This document shows positions 1 to 8,800 of a stretch of DNA of 64,000 nt, one piece after another. Position 1 is the first letter of the stretch. Every line of letters starts with the position of its first letter. The notes beneath the pieces were generated by a model. It was given only the letters and a program-made list of their open reading frames with translations. It was not told the origin of the DNA and did no database searches. The DNA lies in assembly GCA_963714205.1 (NCBI GenBank), contig CAVQNQ010000007.1, positions 309,708-373,707 of the forward strand, given 5' to 3'. Made by a program: the position numbers and the translations under genes. Source of the DNA: CAVQNQ01 sp963714205 (GTDB taxonomy: Bacteria; Acidobacteriota; Terriglobia; Bryobacterales; Bryobacteraceae).

Positions 1-1399
1 CCTCGGGATAGCCCTTGCCGGAATCGTGGAACAGCGTGGCGAACAGCAGCACGCTGGGCCAGGTCACCTCGGCCAGCAGTTCGGCGTACGCGCCCTCGAC
101 GGCACACAAATTCCGGATGGCCACCAGGGTGTGCTCGTCCACCGTGTAGCGGTGGAAGAAATCGCGGATCACCAGGAACTCGATGGCTTCCAGCTCCGGG
201 AACAAGGCCATCAAGACGCCGGAATCGTGCATGGCGCGCACGGCCAGGGGCGTGTGGGGCAGCGAGAGAATCGCGTTCAGCGCGGGCCACAACGGCCGCG
301 CGGTGGAAAAATGCTCGCGCAGCCGGCCCAGGCGCGCGGCGATCTGCTGTTCGGCCTCGAAGGAGAGACGGATACCGTGGCGCCCCACGAACTCGAACAG
401 GCGCAGCACTAACTCGGGTTCGGCGTCCATGAGGTGCGGGGAGCGGAAGTGGGCCCGCTCGCGGTGCACGCTGAATTCGGAATTGGAAAGCCGCGAGCGC
501 CAGTCGCGGAACTGGGAGAGCAGGCGGCTGGATTGCGCCTCGAAGCTGTCGAGCGAGCGCAGGGCAGTGCGGTGGATCACGCGCGCGTGGCGGTAGTAGG
601 TGCGCATCAGGCCGGCGGCGTCGCCGGAAGCGGCCAGGGCGTCCTGGGCGTCGAATGTCAGCACGTTTGAATCGCGGCCGGCCTGGCAGTGCAGATGGCA
701 GCGCAGCCGCGCCAGGAAGTTGAAGCCCTCCTGGATCTCGGGCGCCTGGCTGCCATCGGGCGCGCCGCGAAGCTGCTCGAACCAGCAGAGAAGCTGAAAA
801 TCGCGCAGGCTGCCGGGAGTTTCCTTGACGTCGGGCTCCAGGTGGTAGAAGGTATCGGCGAACTTGGCGTGGCGCTCGCGCGTGAGGCGCGCCAGGTTGC
901 GCATGAGCGGATCGCGATTGGAGGCCAGGAAGCGCGGCAGCTTTTCGGCCAGCGCGGCGTAGAGACCCCGGTCGCCGGCCAGGTAGCGCTGGTCCAGCAG
1001 GCTGATGTTCAACTCGGTGTTCTGCTCGTGCACTTCGGTGCACTCGGCGACGGTGCGCACCGAGTGGCTGACGCGCAGGCCGGAATCCCAGAGGTGCTGA
1101 AGGAAAGCGGCGATGCGGCTCTTGCCGTCGAGCGCCAGGCGCTCGGATTCGAACAGCAGCAGCAGGTCGATATCGGAATGCGGGAAAAGGTGGCGGCGGC
1201 CGTAGCCGCCCACCGCCAGCACCGCAGTGCCGGGGCCGAAGGGCGCGCCGGAATCCGCCAGCAGCAGCGTATAGGCGGCCTCGGTGACCACGCGGTCCAC
1301 ATGCGCGGTGCGGGCGGCGAGCGCAATCAGGGCGTCGCCGGTCTCCAGAAACGTCTGGTTGACCCGGGTTGGGGTGTCGTTATAGGGCCGATTCTCCAC
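1..1399 (-). CDS. glnD: [Protein-PII] uridylyltransferase GlnD, N-terminal part (runs off left edge)
   Basis: GlnD uridylylates and de-uridylylates the PII protein in response to glutamine. Reading the minus strand from a GTG at 1397-1399 gives an open frame to the window edge. About 65 residues in is the nucleotidyltransferase signature: a GGYGRR stretch followed by FPHSDIDLLLL, whose two aspartates bind metal. Further on come the helical linker and, at the window edge, an HD-type HDSGKG motif, so the C-terminal HD/ACT part lies outside. The proposed start overlaps the end of glnB by 20 bp, consistent with translational coupling in an amtB-glnB-glnD operon. An upstream in-frame start inside glnB cannot be excluded. 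Confidence 0.9.
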   Translation of the reverse strand, partial: MENRPYNDTPTRVNQTFLETGDALIALAARTAHVDRVVTEAAYTLLLADSGAPFGPGTAVLAVGGYGRRHLFPHSDIDLLLLFESERLALDGKSRIAAFLQHLWDSGLRVSHSVRTVAECTEVHEQNTELNISLLDQRYLAGDRGLYAALAEKLPRFLASNRDPLMRNLARLTRERHAKFADTFYHLEPDVKETPGSLRDFQLLCWFEQLRGAPDGSQAPEIQEGFNFLARLRCHLHCQAGRDSNVLTFDAQDALAASGDAAGLMRTYYRHARVIHRTALRSLDSFEAQSSRLLSQFRDWRSRLSNSEFSVHRERAHFRSPHLMDAEPELVLRLFEFVGRHGIRLSFEAEQQIAARLGRLREHFSTARPLWPALNAILSLPHTPLAVRAMHDSGVLMALFPELEAIEFLVIRDFFHRYTVDEHTLVAIRNLCAVEGAYAELLAEVTWPSVLLFATLFHDSGKGYPE

Positions 1400-1718
1400 G
1401 ATCGTCGTTCCGGATGCGAATGGCTTCGGCCACGTCGAAGACGAAGATTTTGCCATCGCCGATTTTTCCCGTGCGCGCCGCGGAAGCCAGAGCGCGCAGC
1501 ACTTCTTCGGCGCGGCCGGAGGGGACTACCAGCTCGAGCTTCACCTTGGGCAGCAGGTCCACGTTATATTCCTGGCCGCGATACACTTCGCGGTGCCCTT
1601 TCTGTCGTCCATGGCCGCGGACGTCGCTGATGGTCATGCCGTCTATGCCAAGAGCCTTCAGCGCTTCTTTGACTTCCTCCAGCTTGAAAGGCTGGATTAT
1701 TGCCTCGATTTTCTTCAT
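1380..1718 (-). CDS. glnB: Nitrogen regulatory protein PII
   Basis: A 112-residue PII signal protein, the normal family length. It integrates 2-oxoglutarate, ATP/ADP and (through GlnD) glutamine, and binds targets such as the AmtB channel. The T-loop spans about residues 36-54 and Tyr51 (in GQEYNV), the usual uridylylation site, is present. The C-terminal part carries TGKIGDGKIFV, the PROSITE-type PII signature. It lies 47 bp downstream of amtB and overlaps glnD, so it probably works as the GlnK-type partner of this transporter. GlnB and GlnK cannot be separated reliably from sequence; the amtB linkage favours the GlnK role. Confidence 0.95.
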   Translation of the reverse strand: MKKIEAIIQPFKLEEVKEALKALGIDGMTISDVRGHGRQKGHREVYRGQEYNVDLLPKVKLELVVPSGRAEEVLRALASAARTGKIGDGKIFVFDVAEAIRIRNDDRGESAL

Positions 1719-1765
1719 CGCCTCATCCTCGTGCCCCGCGGGGTCGGCGGGGCCGGTGCATGTGG

Positions 1766-3157
1766 TTACCCCTCGAATATATACCCCTCTTCGCCGTGCA
1801 TGGCGACATCGAGGCCTTCCATTTCCTGTTCCTTAGTGACCCGCAGGCCCACCACCAGATCGCAGATCTTCAAAATGACGAGCGATCCCACGATGGCCAG
1901 CACCCAGGAGATGGCGCAGCCGATAGCCTGATTCAGGACCTGGCCGGGGCGGCCATCCACCAGGCCGAGCGGCATGACGCGTCCAGCGGCGTCCTTCAGC
2001 CCCTGGTTGACAGCGCTGGTGGCGAACACACCGGTGAGCAGAGCCCCGACGGTTCCGCCGGCGCCGTGCACGCCGAAGGCGTCCAGCGCATCATCATAAC
2101 CGAACCTCGCCTTCACGCGCGTCACCATCAGAAAGCACACCACGCCCGCGCAGAAACCGATCAGCAGCGCCGGAAACGGCTGGACAAATCCGGAAGCCGG
2201 CGTAATGGCCACCAGCCCCGCCACACATCCCGAGATGCCTCCCAGCACGCTGGGCTTGCCGTTGGTCAGCCATTCCGCCAGGACCCAGCCCAGCGTGGCG
2301 GCCGCGGCGCCGAAGTGGGTGGCCACGAAAGCGCTGGTGGCCAGCGGAGAGGCCGCCAGCGCGCTGCCGGCATTGAATCCGAACCATCCCACCCACAGCA
2401 GGCAAGCGCCGATGGCGCTGATCACCAGGTTGTGCGGTTTCATGGGAACCTCCGGATAGCCTACGCGCCGGCCCAGGTACAGCGCGCACATCAGCGCGGA
2501 GACACCCGAGCTGATGTGGACCACCGTGCCGCCCGCGAAATCGAAACACGGGATACTGCCGCCAGCGAAGGCATTGAGGAGGCCGCCTTTGCCCCACACC
2601 ATGTGGGCCAGCGGGAAGTAAACGATGAGGCTCCAGAGAACGGTGAACAGCAGCATGGCGCTGAATTTCATGCGCTCGGCAAACGCCCCCGAGATCAGCG
2701 CGGGCGTGATGATGGCGAACATCAACTGGTAGACCATGAAGGTCTGCTGGGGAATGGTGGGGGCGTAATCGGGATTGGGCGCGGCGCCGACGTGGTTCAG
2801 GAAGGCGTAACGCAAACCGCCCACGACGGGGGAGAATTCGCCGAACGCCAGGCTGTAACCCACCACGGCCCAGATTACCGTAACTACCGCCATCAGAATG
2901 AAGCTATGCATCATGGTGCTGAGCACGTTTTTGCGCCGCACCAACCCGCCGTAAAACAGGGCCAGGCCGGGGCCGGTCATCATCAGGACCAGAGCCGCGC
3001 TAACCAACATCCAGGCATTGTCGCCCGCGCTTTGGGCCGATTGCACGGCCGATTCGAGGGACGAAATCCGAGTCTGCACCTCCGCGCCGGCCTGCGCAAA
3101 CAAGGAAGCCGGCAACGTGAGGAGGGCTAAAACACACAACCTCTTCAGAATCTTCAT
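1766..3157 (-). CDS. amtB: Ammonium transporter (Amt family)
   Basis: A 463-residue inner-membrane ammonium channel with an N-terminal signal-like segment (residues 1-21 ending ASLFAQA), then a short periplasmic stretch and about eleven membrane helices. Family features seen include FYGGLVRRKN after the first helix, DFAGGTVVHISSG near the middle, and the late DDALDAFGVHGAGG with a conserved histidine. The first gene of an amtB-glnB-glnD operon; PII would plug the pore when nitrogen is sufficient. The upstream gap holds two inverted repeats that could be operators. I found no convincing sigma-54 promoter. Confidence 0.95.
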   Translation of the reverse strand: MKILKRLCVLALLTLPASLFAQAGAEVQTRISSLESAVQSAQSAGDNAWMLVSAALVLMMTGPGLALFYGGLVRRKNVLSTMMHSFILMAVVTVIWAVVGYSLAFGEFSPVVGGLRYAFLNHVGAAPNPDYAPTIPQQTFMVYQLMFAIITPALISGAFAERMKFSAMLLFTVLWSLIVYFPLAHMVWGKGGLLNAFAGGSIPCFDFAGGTVVHISSGVSALMCALYLGRRVGYPEVPMKPHNLVISAIGACLLWVGWFGFNAGSALAASPLATSAFVATHFGAAAATLGWVLAEWLTNGKPSVLGGISGCVAGLVAITPASGFVQPFPALLIGFCAGVVCFLMVTRVKARFGYDDALDAFGVHGAGGTVGALLTGVFATSAVNQGLKDAAGRVMPLGLVDGRPGQVLNQAIGCAISWVLAIVGSLVILKICDLVVGLRVTKEQEMEGLDVAMHGEEGYIFEG

Positions 3158-3202
3158 GGAGACTTTCGGGACGCGACCAAGCGTCTAACCCATTCTCTAC
3201 TA

Positions 3203-3218
3203 GGCGCTTCCAAGCGCC
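3203..3218. promoter_or_regulatory. Inverted repeat upstream of amtB
   Basis: Perfect 7-bp arms (GGCGCTT / AAGCGCC) separated by two bases, 46 bp upstream of the amtB start codon. The size suits a dimeric regulator site; the binding protein is unknown. Its right half overlaps one of two TTCCAAGCG copies. Confidence 0.4.
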
Positions 3219-3276
3219 AAAGTCGAAGTTTCTATGGGGCGAATTGGAATTATTTATTCAGTTCCAAGCGACATTT

Positions 3277-3290
3277 GTGCTGAGCAGCAC
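3277..3290. promoter_or_regulatory. Second inverted repeat in the amtB upstream region
   Basis: Perfect 6-bp arms (GTGCTG / CAGCAC) with a 2-bp centre, about 120 bp upstream of amtB. Could be an operator or chance; only its symmetry and location support it. Confidence 0.3.
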
Positions 3291-3460
3291 GAGGACCGAC
3301 GTTCCCGGATACGCCGGTCCGGATTTGCGGCCTATAATCGAGTGGTCACAAGAGAGAAAAACGATTGACCGGCAGCCTGGCGAGAGGTGTAGTGGGGGCT
3401 GCCGTGGCGGCTCCCGGGCGGGCGGTCCCGCCTGCCCGGGAGACCCCTGTTTCTGTTTTT

Positions 3461-3489
3461 TTGGCAAATTCCATGCGCTCGGCTACAAT
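3461..3489 (+). promoter_or_regulatory. Sigma-70-type promoter for the SET-domain gene
   Basis: TTGGCA (3461-3466) and TACAAT (3484-3489) are separated by exactly 17 bp. The start codon is at 3501, so transcription would begin only a few bases before the ATG, which suggests a leaderless or near-leaderless mRNA. No ribosome binding site is visible in that short space. Confidence 0.6.
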
Positions 3490-3500
3490 GCGAACAAGCC

Positions 3501-3950
3501 ATGGCCAGCGCCCTGTGCAAGTCGCCCTCTATCGATCCGCGCTTCGCTTGTTTCCGGCTGTCGATTCGCGCCTCAGGCATCCACGGGCGCGGCGTATTCG
3601 CCGCCGAACCCATCCCTCCGCGCCGCAAGGTCATCGAGTACACCGGCGAACGGATCAGCCGGCGCGAGACCAAGCGCCGAGGCAACGGTCCGGTCACGTA
3701 TCTGTTCACGCTCGACGACTATTGGACGTTGGATGGCGCGGTAGGCGGGAGCGGCGCCGAGATCATCAACCATTGTTGCGCGCCCAACCTCTCCGCCTGC
3801 ATCATGCGGGGCCATATCCTTTACTTGAGCAAGCGTGCCATCGCGCCGGGCGAGGAGATCACCGTGGATTACCGCTTCTCGAACAAGATCGGCCGCGTGC
3901 CCTGCCGCTGCGGCGCGCCGGGGTGCCGGGGTACCATCAATCTCAAATAG
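3501..3950 (+). CDS. SET-domain protein (putative lysine methyltransferase)
   Basis: A compact 149-residue SET protein. Visible family motifs: GIHGRGVFA near residue 27, IEYTGERI, the pseudoknot motif INHCCAPN (about residue 90, NHxCxPN), and EEITVDYRF near residue 119. A post-SET-like cysteine cluster CRCGAPGCRG follows close to the C-terminus. The family transfers methyl groups from S-adenosylmethionine to protein lysines; the bacterial substrate is unknown. Being only catalytic core plus post-SET, it resembles small bacterial/eukaryote-like SET proteins that probably moved between domains. The gene appears monocistronic, with its own promoter. Confidence 0.85.
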   Translation: MASALCKSPSIDPRFACFRLSIRASGIHGRGVFAAEPIPPRRKVIEYTGERISRRETKRRGNGPVTYLFTLDDYWTLDGAVGGSGAEIINHCCAPNLSACIMRGHILYLSKRAIAPGEEITVDYRFSNKIGRVPCRCGAPGCRGTINLK

Positions 3951-4000
3951 CCGCACCTTGAGCGGAGGTTGGGCCGTCCAATGTTTCAGATGGAGGGGGC

Positions 4001-4930
4001 ATGCTGATCCGAAAGCCGGCGGAGATCCTTTATTCCGAGGTCACGCCAAAGGCCGTCTATGTGAATCGCAGGAAGTTTCTGGCCGGCATCCCGGCAGCAT
4101 TCCTGGCCATGCGGGCGGGCCGGGCCCTGGCCGCCACCAAGCTGCCGGGCTTGGCGAAGAGCCCTTTCAGCACCACCGAGAAGCCCAATTCGTTCGAGGA
4201 TGTGACGCACTACAACAACTTCTACGAGTTCGGCACCCAGAAAGATCAGCCCGCCGTAATGGCCCGGAATTTCCAGACCTCGCCCTGGACCGTGACGGTG
4301 GAGGGCGAAGTAGCCAAGCCGGGCAAATACAGCTTTGAAGACCTCCTGAAGCTGGCGCCGCTCGAGGAGCGCATCTACCGGCACCGCTGCGTGGAAGCCT
4401 GGTCCATCGTGGTGCCCTGGGCGGGGTATTCGCTGAGTGCCATCCTCAAATTAGCGCAGCCCACCCCCAAAGCGAAATTCGTGGCCTTCGAGAGCGCCTA
4501 CCAGCCCGGAAAGATGCTCTCATCGGGGCAAGCGGGGATCGAGTTCCCCTACGTGGAGGGACTGCGGCTGGATGAAGCCATGCACCCGCTCGCGCTGCTG
4601 TGCGTCGGCATGTACGGCGAAACGCTGCCGCCGCAGGATGGCGCCCCGGTGCGGCTGGTGGTGCCATGGAAGTACGGGTTCAAGAGCATCAAATCCATCG
4701 TGAAGATCCGCCTGGTGACCAGCCAGCCGCCCACTACCTGGAATAAGTCCAACGCGCGCGAATACGGTTTCTACTCGAATGTAAACCCCAACGTGGATCA
4801 TCCCCGCTGGAGCCAGGCTACCGAGCGGCGCCTGGGCGAGTTCCGCAAACGCCCGACCCTGATGTTCAACGGCTACGGCGACCAGGTGGCCAGCCTGTAC
4901 ACCGGGATGGACCTCAAGAAATATTATTGA
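4001..4930 (+). CDS. msrP: Protein-methionine-sulfoxide reductase catalytic subunit MsrP
   Basis: A 309-residue periplasmic molybdenum-cofactor enzyme that repairs methionine sulfoxide in envelope proteins. A Tat-type signal starts with NRRKFL (about residues 22-27) followed by a hydrophobic stretch. The conserved YRHRCVEAWS segment holds the cysteine that ligates molybdenum, and the sulfite-oxidase fold continues with GVQ-less WKYGFKSIKSIV and the C-terminal tyrosine-rich end. A strong ribosome binding site (GGAGGGGG) precedes the ATG. Its heme partner msrQ follows 4 bp later, so the two are co-expressed. Confidence 0.95.
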   Translation: MLIRKPAEILYSEVTPKAVYVNRRKFLAGIPAAFLAMRAGRALAATKLPGLAKSPFSTTEKPNSFEDVTHYNNFYEFGTQKDQPAVMARNFQTSPWTVTVEGEVAKPGKYSFEDLLKLAPLEERIYRHRCVEAWSIVVPWAGYSLSAILKLAQPTPKAKFVAFESAYQPGKMLSSGQAGIEFPYVEGLRLDEAMHPLALLCVGMYGETLPPQDGAPVRLVVPWKYGFKSIKSIVKIRLVTSQPPTTWNKSNAREYGFYSNVNPNVDHPRWSQATERRLGEFRKRPTLMFNGYGDQVASLYTGMDLKKYY

Positions 4931-4934
4931 ATCT

Positions 4935-5579
4935 ATGCGCAAAGGCGGCTGGATCAAAGGAGTGGTTTTCTGCCTGGGCCTGGCTCCTCTGGCATGGCTG
5001 GGCTGGCTGGGCTGGCACGACCGACTGGGGGCCAACCCCATCGAGCGCATCACCCATTTCACGGGCGATTGGACGTTGCGGCTGATTGTGGCGACGCTCG
5101 CGATCACGCCGCTGCGGAAGCTGCTGGGCATTCCCGCGCTGATCCGCTACCGGCGGATGATCGGGCTGTTCGCGTTCTTCTACGGCTCGCTCCACTTTTT
5201 GACGTATATCTGGCTGGACAAGTTTTTCGACTTGCACGATATGGTCAAGGACATCGGCAAGCGCCCGTTCATCACGGTGGGGTTCACGGCCTTCGTGCTG
5301 CTGATCCCGCTGGCGGTGACGTCGACAGCCGGCTGGATCCGCCGCCTGGGCGGCAAACGCTGGCAGCGGCTGCACCGATTGATCTACGCGACCGCGGCGC
5401 TGGCGGTGGTGCACTACTATTGGCTGGTGAAATCGGACGTGCGTCTGCCGCTGTTCTACGCTGCGGTGGTCGCGCTCTTGCTCGGCTACCGCCTGGCGGC
5501 CTGGCTGCGGGGGCGCCGGAAGGGCCGCCCGGCATCCACTCCGACCCGCCCCCGCCAGCCGCAGCCGGCCATCGGCTAA
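4935..5579 (+). CDS. msrQ: MsrQ heme-binding membrane subunit
   Basis: A 214-residue integral membrane cytochrome b-like protein of the ferric-reductase-like superfamily that passes electrons from the quinone pool or flavin reductase to MsrP. About six hydrophobic helices are seen; histidines expected to bind heme occur in GSLHFLTY, RLHRLIYA and VVHYYW. It begins 4 bp after msrP ends. The C-terminus is rich in Arg and Pro and faces the cytoplasm in the family. Confidence 0.93.
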   Translation: MRKGGWIKGVVFCLGLAPLAWLGWLGWHDRLGANPIERITHFTGDWTLRLIVATLAITPLRKLLGIPALIRYRRMIGLFAFFYGSLHFLTYIWLDKFFDLHDMVKDIGKRPFITVGFTAFVLLIPLAVTSTAGWIRRLGGKRWQRLHRLIYATAALAVVHYYWLVKSDVRLPLFYAAVVALLLGYRLAAWLRGRRKGRPASTPTRPRQPQPAIG

Positions 5580-5638
5580 TCGCACGCTACCGGCGCGGGC
5601 CTTATGCTACGATTGGTGAAACGGACCATCACAACGCC

Positions 5639-5732
<94 letters not shown>

Positions 5733-5757
5733 GCCAATTCCCGGCCGTCTATAATCC

Positions 5758-5772
5758 GACGTTAGTAACGTC
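5758..5772. promoter_or_regulatory. Palindrome next to a TATAAT box upstream of the first giant surface protein
   Basis: GACGTTAGTAACGTC is a perfect 7-bp inverted repeat around a single central base and begins 3 bp after a TATAAT hexamer (5750-5755). No good -35 is seen. Could be an operator over a promoter for the gene at 5896. Confidence 0.4.
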
Positions 5773-5895
5773 ACATCAGTCAATCTCAGAAAACCTGCGA
5801 GGTCTGCCGCCCTACAGAAGCCGATATATACTGAGAGGCGCTGCCCTGAACGCATAAGCATGGGACGCGCAGCCTGAAGCACATCGATCTGGCAT

Positions 5896-8800
5896 ATGAC
5901 TGCCGCGGTTCACGCGACAATCCGGTTGCGCTGGTCCTGGCCGAGGAGACATTGTGCACGCCTGCCGCATGGTATCTCGGCCGCTCTGATCTTCTTTGCT
6001 CTTGGCAATTTCTTCGACGGCCCGCTGCGCTCCCAGCCGTTACCGATTATCAATTCATTCACCGCGTCTCCGGCGGTTACGAATCCCGGGGTAGTCACGA
6101 AGCTGTGGTGGTCAGTTGCCAATGCAACGACTGTCACGATTGACCAGAGCGTTGGAGACGTGACTGGAACGAATTCCGTGTATGTCGGACCGGTCGAGAC
6201 GACCACCTACACATTGACGGCGAGCACCGGCTCGGCCGCCGCCACGCAACAAGTGACCGTGACGGTTGTCGATACTCCGCCGCCGGTTTTTGGAACTGGC
6301 CGAACCTATTATGTCAGTCCATCCGGAAGTGACTCGAATTCCGGTCTTTCTCCCGGGTCTCCCTGGCAGACGATTGCCAAAGTCAACAGCGCCGCTCTGC
6401 TGCCTGGGGATACGGTTCTTTTTCAGCGAGGTGGCGAGTGGCACGAGTCCCTGACCGCTCCATCGAGCGGTGCGGCCGGCAATCCCATCAGCTTTGCCGA
6501 TTACGGCACCGGCGCTAAGCCCAAGTTCTGGGGCAGTAATGTTCTGACAAACTCTCTTTTCGTGCCAGCCGGAAATGGGCTCTACACGTATTCGATTTCC
6601 ACGCCCGTGACGGCCGCTCTGGTCAACCACACATTCTTCTTAACCAGCCCCACCGGCAATGCAGCCGATCTCGTGAACTCCTGGTCATACACCGGCAGAA
6701 CCCTGACCATCAGTTCCCCAAATTCCGATCCTCGCGCTAATGGATACGTGTACTCGGCAGTAGTGCGGCAAGACGCAATATTCAGCAATTACATGAGTCA
6801 TCTTGTGTTCCGGAATCTGGTGGTGGACGAAACCGCGGCAGCGAACCAGGGATATGGAATTCGTATTCAGAATAGTACCGATGTGCTGGTGGATAGCTGT
6901 GAAGCGTATCGCGCTGGCAAACACCATATAGCATCGATTAACTCGACTCAGTTTGTCGGTACAAATCTATACTCTGCCTGGGCGATGCCCGGACAGTCCC
7001 GGGTAGGTGCCAGCAGTATCGATCCAGCTGTATCGGCGTACGTTGCATTCGGTGACAATACCGTTTCCCTGCCCAATCAAACGTCCGTATGGCGTGATTG
7101 CGTTTGGGACCACCCCGTCGATCCCCAGAACCCTCTAAATTATTACGCGTTCTTTACTCACGGTTCCAATATAACCTCGGTTCTCTTGGATAACATGAGT
7201 TCGCTGGGCGCCAATCTGACGGTAAATAATACCGACAATCCGAGTGCGGATATTAACGTCAAAGGCGGGTTGGTTCAAAACGCCCGCCTGGAAGCGTACG
7301 GGCAGAGCACTCTGGTTGATGGAATGCTCATCAGCGGAGCGAACGGCTCCCTGCGCATGGGTGGAGCGAATTCGACTTTCCAGAACATGCTGATCGAGGG
7401 AAGTTATCTGGAAGCCGACGGGTATCAGACCGCCGCAGTCTCGCTCGCCACCGGAAACACGCTGCGCTTCAGCACGATCGTTTTGGATTCCCGGGCGGCA
7501 CAGTCTTACTCCTGCCTGACCCTGGACAGCGACTACTCCGATACCTCGAGTCAAGGAGCGCAGTTCCAATATTATGCCAACATATGCGTAACGCCTTCGA
7601 CAGCTCTGAAGCAATGGGATCCTCATTCGGTGGCTGAAGATTTTGCCCTGGCGCAGTACAATTTATATCCCACCGTCGCCATTTTTGCGCAAGCCGGAAT
7701 GGGTGGCAGCTTCAGTTACCTGACCTTCAGTCAGTGGCAGGCCTTCGGGCTCGACACTGCTTCAGTTCAGGGCGATCCCCTCTTCGTCAATGCTCCGCTG
7801 GGCAATTACAATTTGCAGGGGGGATCTCCAGCCATTGGGGCGGCTCACCTTCCGGTTTCCGTATTGACGGCGAATCCACCCATACCCACGGATCAAGCAG
7901 GTAATCCGCGCTTGACAGGCACCGCATTCGATATCGGCGCTCTGGCATATCAGGGTACCCCGGTGTCCACAGGCTGGAGCATCACGGCCGTCGGAGGAAC
8001 GCCACAGAGCACAATTGTCAACACGGAGTTCCGCGCGGCTCTACAGGCGAAGGTGCTCGATTCCGGTGGCAATTCAGTCATCGGTGTCGCGGTGACTTTC
8101 AGCGCACCTAGTGGGGGCGCTGGTGCGAGCTTCAGCGGTTCGACTGCCGACACGACTCTGACCGACAGCAACGGGATCGCCACCTCGGCGGCTTTGATCG
8201 CCGGTGGACAGCAAGGCAGTTACACGGTCACGGCGGCCGTGGAGGGCGTGGCGACGCCAGCCAGCTTCAGTCTCGCCAATACCGCGGTTGTGATTGGGGG
8301 AAATCTGTCCGGCTCGGGCAACAGCGCGACCACGACGGATAACTTGACCTCGGAAGGGACTGCCGACTGGGTGCATTGGGGGGACACAGTGTTGAATCGC
8401 AAAAGCGGAGTGACGCCCCAGATCGCCAATTACACGGTGGTGGGTTCGGGTTCGGTGTTAAGCTATTCCAACGATCCGCGGGCCTTGAGCTGGACGGACG
8501 GCACGCCCACGGCCGGCGGTTCGAATCACAACGGGATCTACATCAATTCGTTGCATAACGGCTTTTCGTTCACCGCCCCAGCCGACACCAACTCGCGGAC
8601 TCTCACTGTGCATGTGGGAGGATGGCTCAGCGGGGGCACGCTGACAGCGTCTCTGTCGGATAGATCGGCGGCAGCCTATGCAGACAGCACGACTCCGGCG
8701 AGCGGCCAGTATGATCGCAACTACTCCTTGACCTATAACGCAGCTTCGACGGGACAGGCCCTGACGGTCACCTGGGTGGCAACCTCCGGTGGAGGCAACG

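Larger units (their letters stand above)
3158..3500. other. Divergent intergenic region between amtB and the SET gene
   Basis: This gap of 343 bp separates divergent genes. It contains two perfect inverted repeats (3203-3218 and 3277-3290), a repeated 9-mer TTCCAAGCG (3208-3216 and 3262-3270, 54 bp apart), and a good plus-strand promoter at 3461-3489. No convincing coding sequence is seen. Confidence 0.6.

Noticed and set aside
689..1630. Long plus-strand open frame of 313 codons
   Set aside because: It is antisense to glnD and glnB, whose motifs and operon order are clear; the product is low-complexity.
3158..3300. Sigma-54 promoter for amtB
   Set aside because: No GG-N10-GC pair with the expected flanking bases was found on the minus strand.
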